Assembly: GCF_016917755.1 (NCBI RefSeq)
Contig: NZ_CP070326.1
Span: forward strand, 496,001 to 560,000
Direction: 5' to 3'
From: Streptomyces noursei
Lineage (GTDB): Bacteria; Actinomycetota; Actinomycetes; Streptomycetales; Streptomycetaceae
Length of the DNA: 64,000 nucleotides
Below, piece after piece: positions 24,896 to 32,651 of the stretch (position 1 is its first letter; each line of letters opens with the position of its first letter). The notes under the pieces were generated by a model that ran no database searches, was not told where the DNA came from, and saw nothing but the letters and a program-made list of their open reading frames with translations. A program made the position numbers and the translations under genes.

Positions 24896-25459
24896 CTACC
24901 CCGTCGCGTCAAGGACCCCCGCCACCAGGTGGCGGGCGTATGCCGCGTCCAGGCCGCCGGGGCGGAAGAGGATGCGGTACATCATGGGGGCCACCACGTG
25001 GTCGATGACCGTCTCGGCTTCGGGTGCGCGTTCGCCGCGCGCGGCGGCCCGGGCGAGGATGACCTCGACCTGGTCGGCCGCGTAGGCCGAGCACTGGCCG
25101 GCGTTGCTGCCGTCCGGGTCGCCGAGCAGTGCGTCGCGGATGTACGCACGGCCGGACGGTGACGCCATCTCGTCGAGGAAGTGCTCGGCCCAGACCGTCA
25201 GATCGGAGGCCAGGCCGCCGTGGTTCTCCGGCGGCGCCTCCGGGCGCAGGCGCTCGACGGCCACGTCGGAGAGCAACTCCCGCAGATCGCCCCAGCGACG
25301 GTAGATCGTCGACGGGGTGACTCCGGCCCGCGCGGCGACCAGCGGCACCGTCAATGCATCGCGGCCCACCTCGGACTCCAGCTCGCGCACGGCGGTGTGG
25401 ACCGCCTCCTGCACGCGGGCGCTGCGCCCGCCGGGGCGCGCCATCGGTCGGGGACTCAT
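24896..25459 (-). CDS. TetR-family transcriptional regulator
   Basis: The 187-residue protein has the HTH in AARAGVTPSTIYRRWGDLRE and a C-terminal TetR_C domain typical of the subgroup with YRRW motifs. ATG at 25459. Just upstream is GCAA-N5-TTGC, a motif repeated in front of the metallo-beta-lactamase-fold gene at 27417, so it probably controls itself and the amidase/MBL locus. Confidence 0.88.
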   Translation of the reverse strand: MSPRPMARPGGRSARVQEAVHTAVRELESEVGRDALTVPLVAARAGVTPSTIYRRWGDLRELLSDVAVERLRPEAPPENHGGLASDLTVWAEHFLDEMASPSGRAYIRDALLGDPDGSNAGQCSAYAADQVEVILARAAARGERAPEAETVIDHVVAPMMYRILFRPGGLDAAYARHLVAGVLDATG

Positions 25460-25475
25460 GTCACCACCTTAATCC

Positions 25476-25493
25476 TTAACGCAAAGCGGTTGC
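25476..25493. promoter_or_regulatory. Operator-like TAACGCAA-N5-TTGC upstream of TetR
   Basis: GCAA (25481-25484) and TTGC (25490-25493) are inverted over 5 bases and preceded by TTAAC. The same TAACGCAAA core and GCAA-N5-TTGC layout occur at 27325-27341. Confidence 0.6.
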
Positions 25494-25520
25494 TTCTAGC
25501 GCGATGGCCCGCACCCCGCC

Positions 25521-26912
25521 TCAGGCCACCGGTGCGAGGGCACGGGCGGGCTCGGACTGCTCGTAGGCGTGCCCCACCCGCAGCAGCTCGAACTCCCCGA
25601 GGGGCGGCCCGAGCAGCTGCATGCCGATCGGCAGGCCCGCCCGGTCGTGGCCCACCGGTACGGACAGCGACGGCACTCCGGTGAGGTTGGCGGGCGCGGA
25701 GAGGCGCACATAGGCGTCGGAGACGCTCTCCACCGTGCCGTCGGGCCAGGTGATCGTGTCCTGGCCGGCCGGTACGGCGACGGTGGGCACGGTGGGCGCG
25801 GCGATCACATCGACCTCGTCGAACAGGCCCCTCCATGCCTGCTGCATCATCGTCCGCGCACGTTGGGCGCGCAGGTAGTCCCCGGCGGGCAGCAGTTCGC
25901 CGGCTTCGAGGAGCAGACGGACGTCCTCCGTGTAGCGGTCGGGGACCGTGCGCAAGGTCCGCTCGTGGTATGCGGTGGCCTCGGGAACCATCAGCCCCCA
26001 CTGGGTTGCCCGGATGTAGCGCGTCATCGGGATCTCGATCTCGACGAGCCGTGCGCCGAGGTCTTCCAGCCGGTCGATGGCGCGCCGGACCGCGGTCTCG
26101 ACGTCCGCCGTGACGTGGTCGAAGTAGTAGTTGCGGGGGACTCCGACGCGCACCCCGGTGAGATCGGTGCCGCGGGGCGGCCGTTGGTCGGCGGGATAGG
26201 TCACCAGCGAGGCGGGGTCGCGCGGATCGTGTCCGGCCAGCGCGGGCAGGACCAGGGCCGCGTCCTCGACGGTGCGGGTGAGGGGGCCGACGTGGTCCAG
26301 CGACCAGGACAGTGCGGTGACGCCGTGCCGGGGGACGAGGCCGTACGTCGGCTTCAGGCCGACGACCCCGTTGAGTGCGGCGGGTACCCGGATCGATCCC
26401 CCGGTGTCGGTGCCCAGGGCGAAGCCGGCGGCGCCGGCGGCCACGGCGACGGCCGATCCACCGCTGGAGCCACCGGCGACCCGGCTCCGGTCCCAGGCGT
26501 TGTGTGTCTGCGGGGTGATCAGGCCGTAGGCGAACTCATGGGTGTGGGTCTTGCCGACCAGCACCGCGCCGGCCGCCGCCAGGCCCGCGGCGACCGTGCT
26601 GTCGGTCTCCGCGCGGTGGCCGGACCGGACCCGTGAACTGGCCGTGGTCGCGGTGCCGGCGGCGTCGATCAGGTCCTTCAACCCCATCGGTATCCCGTGC
26701 AGCGGCCCGCGGAAGCTGCCGTCGGCGGCTTCCCGTTCGGCCGCGCGCGCGGAGCTGCGGGCCTGCTCGGCGGTCACTGCCACGTAGGCGTGCAGGTGCG
26801 GTTCGACCCGTTCGATGCGGTCGAGCACCGAGTCCACCAGCTCGACGGGCGACAGCCGTCGGGCGCGGATCGCCTCGGCCGCTTCGGTCACGGACAGCTC
26901 ATACGGCTGCAT
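25521..26912 (-). CDS. Amidase-signature hydrolase
   Basis: The 463-residue protein has the Ser-cisSer-Lys triad of amidase-signature enzymes: the lysine in GIPMGLKDLIDAAG, the serine-rich AGGSSGGSAVAVAAG and the nucleophile region GTDTGGSIRVPAALNG. ATG at 26912 has GGGGAAG upstream and overlaps the preceding AtzG-like gene by 14 bases. With that small partner it resembles the AtzE/AtzG carboxybiuret hydrolase pair; whether the substrate is a biuret, an allophanate-like compound or another amide is unknown. Confidence 0.88.
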   Translation of the reverse strand: MQPYELSVTEAAEAIRARRLSPVELVDSVLDRIERVEPHLHAYVAVTAEQARSSARAAEREAADGSFRGPLHGIPMGLKDLIDAAGTATTASSRVRSGHRAETDSTVAAGLAAAGAVLVGKTHTHEFAYGLITPQTHNAWDRSRVAGGSSGGSAVAVAAGAAGFALGTDTGGSIRVPAALNGVVGLKPTYGLVPRHGVTALSWSLDHVGPLTRTVEDAALVLPALAGHDPRDPASLVTYPADQRPPRGTDLTGVRVGVPRNYYFDHVTADVETAVRRAIDRLEDLGARLVEIEIPMTRYIRATQWGLMVPEATAYHERTLRTVPDRYTEDVRLLLEAGELLPAGDYLRAQRARTMMQQAWRGLFDEVDVIAAPTVPTVAVPAGQDTITWPDGTVESVSDAYVRLSAPANLTGVPSLSVPVGHDRAGLPIGMQLLGPPLGEFELLRVGHAYEQSEPARALAPVA

Positions 26913-27114
26913 CGGACTTCCCCTCCCCCGCGCGGTAGGAGGCGGCGGGCGGTGTGTCGGCGAAATCCAGTTCCCGCAGTACCGAGACGACGGCGTGGAT
27001 GTGCTGGGCGGTGGCGGCCACCGCGGCGTGGCGGTCGGCGGGCAGCGGAAGTCCGGCATGCGCTGCCCAACGGGCGGCCTCCGGGGGCGCGAGGTCGGTG
27101 AGGGGATGGGACAT
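26899..27114 (-). CDS. AtzG-like (DUF4089) small subunit partner of the amidase
   Basis: The 71-residue helical protein (WAAHAGLPLPADRHAAVAAT, then VLRELDFADTPPAASY) resembles the AtzG/GatC-like subunits that stabilise amidase partners. ATG at 27114 has AGGAGA upstream. The stop lies inside the start of the amidase, so the two are translationally coupled and probably form a heteromer. Confidence 0.7.
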   Translation of the reverse strand: MSHPLTDLAPPEAARWAAHAGLPLPADRHAAVAATAQHIHAVVSVLRELDFADTPPAASYRAGEGKSDAAV

Positions 27115-27280
27115 GGGCGTCGTCTCCTGGTCTGGTCGGGGCGCGTCAGAGCTGGCCGTAACGGGCCGGAGGTGATCGGATCGGCGCAGTGCGTGCGGTG
27201 CGTTCCAGTGCGTGCGGTGCATCGGACCGCGACACCGGTGACCCACAGCTGCCGGAACTCCGACACACCAATTCCTAAAC

Positions 27281-27341
27281 GCTAACTGTTTGCGTTAGCT
27301 GCACCATAGGTCCTATGGTCTCGTTAACGCAAACAGATTGC
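27281..27341. promoter_or_regulatory. Divergent promoter region with three palindromes
   Basis: GCTAAC-N7-GTTAGC (27281-27299), ACCATAGG-T-CCTATGGT (27303-27319) and GCAA-N5-TTGC (27329-27341, within TAACGCAAACAG) are packed between the AtzG/amidase operon and the MBL gene. The last motif matches the site in front of the TetR gene at 25459. The first contains the same TAACGCAAACAG core on the other strand. Confidence 0.65.
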
Positions 27342-27416
27342 TTTTACGGCTCCGCCTCTCCCCATCAGTGCCGAACCCCACCACCCCCACCCCGCCGCGC
27401 GCAGGAGGAAACGACG

Positions 27417-28349
27417 ATGCTCACCACCCCGCCCACCCAGTCGACCAACCCTCCCGCCGTCCCGTCCTGGACCGTGGGCGACCTGACCATCCACCGCATC
27501 GACGAGGTCGGCCTGCCGCCGGAGACCGGGACCTGGTTGCTGCCCGAAGCAACCCCGGAGGTGGTCACGCAACATGACTGGCTGCAGCCCGACTTCGCGG
27601 ATCAGAACGGCGTGCTGCGGCTCGCCAGCCACAGTTTCGCGTTCACCCTCGGCGGCCTGCGGGTTCTGGTCGACACCGGGATCGGCAACGGGAAGACCCG
27701 GGCGAACCCCGCCTGGCACGACCTGCACACCGACTACCTCCAGCGCCTGACGGCCGCGGGATTCGCCCCGGATCTCGTCGACCTGGTCGTCCTGACCCAT
27801 CTCCACGCCGACCACGTCGGCTGGAACACCCAAGCACACGACGGCGCCTGGGTCCCCACCTTCCCCAACGCCCGCTATGTCGTCTCCCGCGCCGAGCGGG
27901 AGTTCTGGGCCGGATACGCCATGGACGAGCCGCGTCGGCAGATGTTCCGCGACTCGGTGCACCCGGTCGAGGACGCCGGACTGCTCGACCTCGTGGACGT
28001 TCCGCCCCAGGGCATCGACATCGCCGCCGGTCTGCGCCTGGTCCCCACACCGGGGCACACCCCCGGCCATGTCGCGGTCGGGATCAGCAGTCACGGCGCC
28101 TCGGCGCTGATCACCGGCGACTGCCTGCACCACCCCGTCCAGTTCGCCCACCCCGCTCTCGGCAGCTGCGTCGACATCAACCCCGAACAGGCCCGGGCCA
28201 CCCGCCGCTCGCTGCTCTCCTCACTGGCCGGCAGCGAAACGACGCTCCTGGGGACCCACTTTCCCCCGCCCACCGCGGGCCGCGTGATCGCCGACAAGGA
28301 CGCCTACCGGCTCGCCCCGATCGCGGCAGTCACACCGCCCACGGTGTGA
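27417..28349 (+). CDS. Metallo-beta-lactamase-fold hydrolase
   Basis: The 310-residue protein has the zinc-binding HLHADH motif (His128, His130, Asp132, His133), then PTPGHTPGH, TGDCLHHP and a final GTHFPPPT. This is the glyoxalase II/lactonase-like branch of the superfamily. ATG at 27417 follows AGGAGGAA. It is divergent from the AtzG/amidase operon across shared operators. A joint role in hydrolysing an amide or lactone compound is inferred. Confidence 0.87.
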   Translation: MLTTPPTQSTNPPAVPSWTVGDLTIHRIDEVGLPPETGTWLLPEATPEVVTQHDWLQPDFADQNGVLRLASHSFAFTLGGLRVLVDTGIGNGKTRANPAWHDLHTDYLQRLTAAGFAPDLVDLVVLTHLHADHVGWNTQAHDGAWVPTFPNARYVVSRAEREFWAGYAMDEPRRQMFRDSVHPVEDAGLLDLVDVPPQGIDIAAGLRLVPTPGHTPGHVAVGISSHGASALITGDCLHHPVQFAHPALGSCVDINPEQARATRRSLLSSLAGSETTLLGTHFPPPTAGRVIADKDAYRLAPIAAVTPPTV

Positions 28350-28621
28350 GGCAGGCACCGGAGCCTGCGAACCAGCTCGACCCGGCGGGCCATCAGGTAC
28401 TGGTGCGGAGCGATGCCGAAGGCCGCGCCGAACGCCCGCACCAGGTGGGTGGGATGGGCGTGCAGCAGCCTGGCGGCCTCGTCGAGGGAGACCCCCGGGC
28501 GCAGCCGGTCGTCGAGGAGGTCGTGCGCGCCGTCCCGGGCGATCAGCTGGATCTGGTGGGCCTGGCCGTCTACGGGCCGCGGAACGCGGTCGACAAGGTG
28601 ATCAAGGGCGCCCGGATGCAT
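28304..28621 (-). pseudogene. Fragment of an AraC-family regulator
   Basis: The frame contains one AraC-type HTH (SLDEAARLLHAHPTHLVRAF, then FGIAPHQYLMARRVELVRRL). It lacks the N-terminal effector domain and the second HTH, and it collides with the 3-prime end of the MBL gene, overlapping it by about 46 bases. The part before the HTH looks degenerate. It is probably a remnant of a deleted regulator. Confidence 0.55.
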
Positions 28622-28794
28622 CCGTGAGACGGCTCGCCGCGCGGTGCTCGGTGCCGGCCGGGCCCGCCGGCGGCTCGCGCGGCGACCCGCACGTCTGACG
28701 AGCCCCCATGCGGTCCGGCCGTTGTGTGGCCGGTTGTCGCTGCTGGCCGTCCGGTGCCGTACCGGGGTGTCGTCCCAGGCGTTACGCTCACGGC

Positions 28795-29244
28795 ATGGTC
28801 ACGGCGCGGTCGCCCCTCGGCATGCGGCGGACTCGCCGCTCGGCGGGTCCGGTGCGACTGCTGTGCCTGTTCGCGGCGCTGCTCGCCCTCGTGCTCATGC
28901 ACGGGCTGGGCGCCGAGAGCGGAGCGGGCCATGTCTCCGCCCCGGTCGCCGAGGCCGGGCACCCGCCGTCCGCCGGCAAGGTCACGGTCGCGACGGTGCC
29001 GGGCGGGTCGGTGGCCCAGCCCGGTCAGCGGCACGACGAACGGCCGGACGGCCATCCTTCGGGTTCCTGCCTGTCCGGACAGCCTCCGCAGGGAGCGGGG
29101 CTGACCGCTCCCCACCAGTCTCCGCTGGACCGTTGCGCCGCTGCGCCGACCACCGGGATCCAGCGCGCCGTTGAGGCGCACGCAACGCACTCCATGACGC
29201 CGTCGCAGGCTGCCACGGCACGCACCGCGGTTCTGTTGATCTAG
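28795..29244 (+). CDS. Small membrane/exported protein, DUF6153-like
   Basis: The 149-residue protein starts at ATG 28795 and has a basic N-terminus and one hydrophobic helix (LLCLFAALLALVLMHGLG). A low-complexity extracytoplasmic part with His, Cys and Pro follows. This resembles the DUF6153 group of Streptomyces. TACGCT six bases upstream of ATG could be the -10 of a leaderless transcript. The function is unknown. Confidence 0.55.
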   Translation: MVTARSPLGMRRTRRSAGPVRLLCLFAALLALVLMHGLGAESGAGHVSAPVAEAGHPPSAGKVTVATVPGGSVAQPGQRHDERPDGHPSGSCLSGQPPQGAGLTAPHQSPLDRCAAAPTTGIQRAVEAHATHSMTPSQAATARTAVLLI

Positions 29245-29304
29245 GGCCTGTCGTCAAACTCCCGTCTGCCGGTCGTCGCCCGTCAGAAGCGCCCTAGGCC
29301 CTAG
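29241..29304. repeat. 64-bp element bounded by 9-bp inverted repeats
   Basis: CTAGGGCCT (29241-29249) and AGGCCCTAG (29296-29304) are perfect inverted termini around GTCGTCAAACTCCCGTC-containing sequence. The left end resembles terminal repeats of actinobacterial insertion sequences, so this may be a tiny MITE-like or solo-end element. It overlaps the stop codon of the preceding gene, whose last codons are ATC TAG. Confidence 0.5.
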
Positions 29305-29547
29305 CTGTTCTGTCCGGGCACGGCCGGCTCCGGCACCCCGCTCCGGTCCCGTCCCGGCGCTCCGCCCGGGCCGATGGGTCCTGCCCCGATGCGCGCCCGC
29401 GCGGCGCCGCCGGGCACGCCCCGGTTCGCCGCGCCCGTCCGGCCGTCCGCTCCCCCGTCGGGCCGGCCGCCGGGTGCGTCACGCCCTCAACGATCCGCCC
29501 GCCGCCGCGTGTTGTCGCGCCGACGGCCGTCCGTGCACGGAGGCACT

Positions 29548-29967
29548 GTGCCCCACCCCCGACTTCGCGGTCCGGTCCTGCGCCCGTTACCGCTCGTCCT
29601 CATCGGCGGGCTGCTGTTGCTGGCGCTGGGGTGTCCGTTCGATGCGGTCGCCGCACACCGCACCGCGCCCGCCCCCTCCGCCACCGGCGCCCGTTCGGTC
29701 CTCGGCCCCGCGGCTCCGGGCGGTCCGCGGGCGGACGCCGTCGACGCGTCGCGCGCCGCGCCGTCCTGCCACGCGCCGGAAGCGGTCGCGGCCCTCGCGC
29801 CGCAGAACCAACGCCCCGGGCCCCGCCCGGCGGACCGGAGCCCCCAGGACGGGTGCGTGCCGGCGGCGGTGGCCGTGCCACCGGCCGGCCGGTTGGCGCG
29901 CGGTCCGGACGGCGACGAGCCGGGCGGCCGATGTCCCCTCTCCGTCACCTGCCGGTGGCGCATCTAG
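29548..29967 (+). CDS. Exported hypothetical protein, 139 residues
   Basis: GTG at 29548 follows GGAGG. A signal peptide or N-terminal anchor is visible (PLPLVLIGGLLLLALGC, then AVAAH), and LGC could be a weak lipobox. The rest is Ala/Pro/Arg-rich with a few cysteines and no known domain. It lies upstream of the cysteine-synthase-like gene and resembles the other small exported proteins at 28795 and 55429 in build only. Confidence 0.55.
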   Translation: MPHPRLRGPVLRPLPLVLIGGLLLLALGCPFDAVAAHRTAPAPSATGARSVLGPAAPGGPRADAVDASRAAPSCHAPEAVAALAPQNQRPGPRPADRSPQDGCVPAAVAVPPAGRLARGPDGDEPGGRCPLSVTCRWRI

Positions 29968-30099
29968 AGGCCGCCCCGCAGCCTCCGAGCCGGCCGGCTG
30001 CCGCGTATCGCGACCGGCGGGACCGGGCCCGTGCGCCCAACCCGCCTGCCCGGCACGCGAGATGAGCACATGACGCACTCCGACGAACGAGAAGACGCC

Positions 30100-31215
30100 A
30101 TGACCTCTCTGCTCAGCACCAACGCTCCCCTCGCCCGCCCGTCCCTCCCCGGACTGGTCGGCAACACCCCCCTGCTGCACGTCTCCGAACCGCTCTGCCC
30201 GCCCGGCACCGGCTTCTGGGCCAAGCTGGAGGGATTCAACCCCGGCGGCATCAAGGACCGGCCGGCCCTGCACATGGTGGAACGGGCCAGGGCACGCGGC
30301 GATCTGCGCCCCGGCGGCCGGATCATCGAGTCCACCAGCGGCACGCTCGGCCTGGGGCTCGCCCTGGCCGGCATGGTGCACGGCCATCCCGTCACCCTGG
30401 TCACCGACCCCGGTCTGGAGCCGTCGATGGCACGGCTGTTGACGGCGCACGGGGCCCGGGTGGACATCGTCACCGAGCCCCATCCGACCGGCGGCTGGCA
30501 GCAGGCCCGCCGCGACCGGGTCCGTGCCCTGCTCGCCGAACACCCCGGTGCCTGGTGCCCCGACCAGTACCACAACCCCGACAATGTCGCCGCCTACACC
30601 CCGCTCGCCCTGGAACTCGCCTCCGGACTCGGCCACATCGACGTCCTGGTGTGCAGTGTCGGCACCGGCGGGCACTCCGCCGGCCTCTCCGGGGTGCTGC
30701 GCAGTCTCTATCCGGCGCTGCGGGTGGTCGGTGTCGACACCGTCGGTTCGACGATCTTCGGCCAGCCGGCCCGCCCGCGGCTGATGCGCGGGCTGGGGTC
30801 GAGCATCTTCCCCCGCAACGTCGCCTACGACCGCTTCGACGAGGTCCACTGGGTGGCGCCGGCCGAGGCCGTGTGGACCTGCCGGCGCCTGGCCGCCTCG
30901 CACTACGCCACCGGCGGGTGGAGCGTGGGCGCGGTCGCGCTCACGGCGAGTTGGCTGGCCCGCACCAGCGGCCCGGGCACCCGCATCGTCGCGGTCTTCC
31001 CGGACGGCCCCCAGCGCTATCTCGAAACGCTCTACGACGACCGATACTGCGCGGAGCACGGCCTGTTGGACGCTCCGCCGGCCGCCGCACCGGAGGTGAT
31101 CGGCCGGCCGGACGAGAAGGAGGTCACCCGCTGGACCCGCTGCACGACCGTGGTGGATCCGCTGTCGCTCCGGGCCGGCACGGAGTCCGCGCCCGAGGGC
31201 GGTGCGGCCCGGTGA
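30100..31215 (+). CDS. PLP-dependent cysteine synthase/cystathionine beta-synthase family enzyme
   Basis: This fold-type II PLP enzyme has the family start [11 protein letters not shown], the PLP lysine Lys52 in PGGIKDRPA, the substrate loop [12 protein letters not shown] and the phosphate-binding [11 protein letters not shown] use ATG 30100 (371 residues, GAGAAG upstream); ATG 30070 in frame is possible. Unlike housekeeping CysK it has a long C-terminal extension and lies upstream of, and overlapping, an MFS gene. That suggests a specialised role such as making a beta-substituted alanine that is exported. The substrate is unknown. Confidence 0.85.
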   Translation: MTSLLSTNAPLARPSLPGLVGNTPLLHVSEPLCPPGTGFWAKLEGFNPGGIKDRPALHMVERARARGDLRPGGRIIESTSGTLGLGLALAGMVHGHPVTLVTDPGLEPSMARLLTAHGARVDIVTEPHPTGGWQQARRDRVRALLAEHPGAWCPDQYHNPDNVAAYTPLALELASGLGHIDVLVCSVGTGGHSAGLSGVLRSLYPALRVVGVDTVGSTIFGQPARPRLMRGLGSSIFPRNVAYDRFDEVHWVAPAEAVWTCRRLAASHYATGGWSVGAVALTASWLARTSGPGTRIVAVFPDGPQRYLETLYDDRYCAEHGLLDAPPAAAPEVIGRPDEKEVTRWTRCTTVVDPLSLRAGTESAPEGGAAR

Positions 31216-32507
31216 AGGAGGTGCTCCGCCAGGCTCGCTCCTACGACCGGAGCGTGCAGTTGCTGCTGCTCAACCAGTTCACCATCAACCTCGGCTTCTA
31301 CATGCTGATGCCGTATCTGGCACAGCATCTGTCGGGGACGCTCGGACTGGCCGGGTGGACGGTCGGACTGGTGTTGGGCGTCCGCAACTTCAGTCAGCAG
31401 GGGATGTTCCTGCTGGGTGGGACGCTCGCCGACCGGCTGGGCTACAAGCCGCTGATCGTCGCCGGCTGCCTGCTGCGCACCGTCGGGTTCGCGGCGCTCG
31501 GGCTGGTGGACTCCCTGCCGGCGCTGCTCGCGGCGTCCGCGGCCACCGGATTGGCCGGTGCGCTGTTCAACCCGGCGGTGCGCGCCTACCTGGCCGCCGA
31601 CGCGGGTGAGCGCAGGGTGGAGGCGTTCGCCCTGTTCAACGTCTTCTACCAGGCCGGAATCCTGCTCGGTCCGCTCGTCGGCATGGTCCTCACCGGCCTG
31701 GACTTCAAGGTGACCTGCCTGGCGTCGGCCGCGGTCTTCGCGCTGCTGAGCGCGGTGCAGATCCGTGCCCTGCCCGCCCGCCGTGGCGACGCGGGCGGGC
31801 GGGCGTCCGAGGGCCGCGAGGGCGTGCTGCGCCAGTGGCGCGGGGTGCTGGCCAACCGTCCGTTCGTGCTGTTCTCCGGCGCCATGATCGGCTCCTATGT
31901 GCTGTCGTTCCAGGTGTATCTGGCACTGCCGCTGGAGGTCCGACGGCTGGGCGGCAACGGGGAGTTCGGCACGGTGGCGGTCGCGCTGCTCTTCGCCGCG
32001 TCCGGGCTGGGCACGATCTTCGGCCAGACCAAGGTCACCGCCCGGTGCCGGGCCCGCCTGGCCCAGGGGCAGGCACTGGCCTGGGGCCTGACGGTGATGG
32101 GCGTCGCCTTCGTACCGCTGTTGGCGGCGAGTGCGGTGCCCGTGCCGGGCGAGGGGATCGGGCGCTGGGCGCTGGCCGCCGGGCCGCCGGTGGTGGCCGC
32201 GCTGCTGCTCGCGCTGGGCACGATGATCACCTATCCGTTCGAGATGGACACCATCGTCCGGCTGTCCGGCAACCGGCTCGTCGCCACGCACTACGGGCTC
32301 TACAACACCCTGTGCGGCGTGGGCATCACCGTGGGCAATCTGCTGACCGGGGCGGCGCTCGACGCCGCTCGGGCGGCGGGCCTGTCGGCGCTGCCGTGGC
32401 TCGCCCTGACGGTCCTGGGCCTGGCCTGCGGTGCGGCGCTGTACGGCCTGCACCGCACCGGCCGGATCGCCGCGGGCGGCCCGGCGGCGCGCCCGGTGAC
32501 GGCCTGA
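31212..32507 (+). CDS. MFS transporter coupled to the cysteine-synthase-like enzyme
   Basis: GTG at 31212 overlaps the previous stop (GTGA). The 431-residue protein has about 12 hydrophobic segments and the loop [14 protein letters not shown] after the second. The tight coupling suggests that it moves the product or substrate of the PLP enzyme; direction and cargo are unknown. It ends seven bases before a strong terminator. Confidence 0.85.
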   Translation: MKEVLRQARSYDRSVQLLLLNQFTINLGFYMLMPYLAQHLSGTLGLAGWTVGLVLGVRNFSQQGMFLLGGTLADRLGYKPLIVAGCLLRTVGFAALGLVDSLPALLAASAATGLAGALFNPAVRAYLAADAGERRVEAFALFNVFYQAGILLGPLVGMVLTGLDFKVTCLASAAVFALLSAVQIRALPARRGDAGGRASEGREGVLRQWRGVLANRPFVLFSGAMIGSYVLSFQVYLALPLEVRRLGGNGEFGTVAVALLFAASGLGTIFGQTKVTARCRARLAQGQALAWGLTVMGVAFVPLLAASAVPVPGEGIGRWALAAGPPVVAALLLALGTMITYPFEMDTIVRLSGNRLVATHYGLYNTLCGVGITVGNLLTGAALDAARAAGLSALPWLALTVLGLACGAALYGLHRTGRIAAGGPAARPVTA

Positions 32508-32513
32508 CATCAC

Positions 32514-32543
32514 GGGGGTGGGCGGCTCGTGCCGCCCACCCCC
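32514..32543 (+). terminator. Strong terminator hairpin
   Basis: GGGGGTGGGCGGC (32514-32526) and GCCGCCCACCCCC (32531-32543) form a perfect 13-bp stem with a TCGT loop directly after the MFS gene. Confidence 0.85.
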
Positions 32544-32651
32544 ATCCGCCGGTCGAGGGCGCGTCCGGGGCCGCGGTCCCGCCCTCGGCCGGACCGCGGG
32601 CGCACCATGGAAGGACACACGAGGCAGGGGGGTTGAGCTGGGAGTCCGCCG

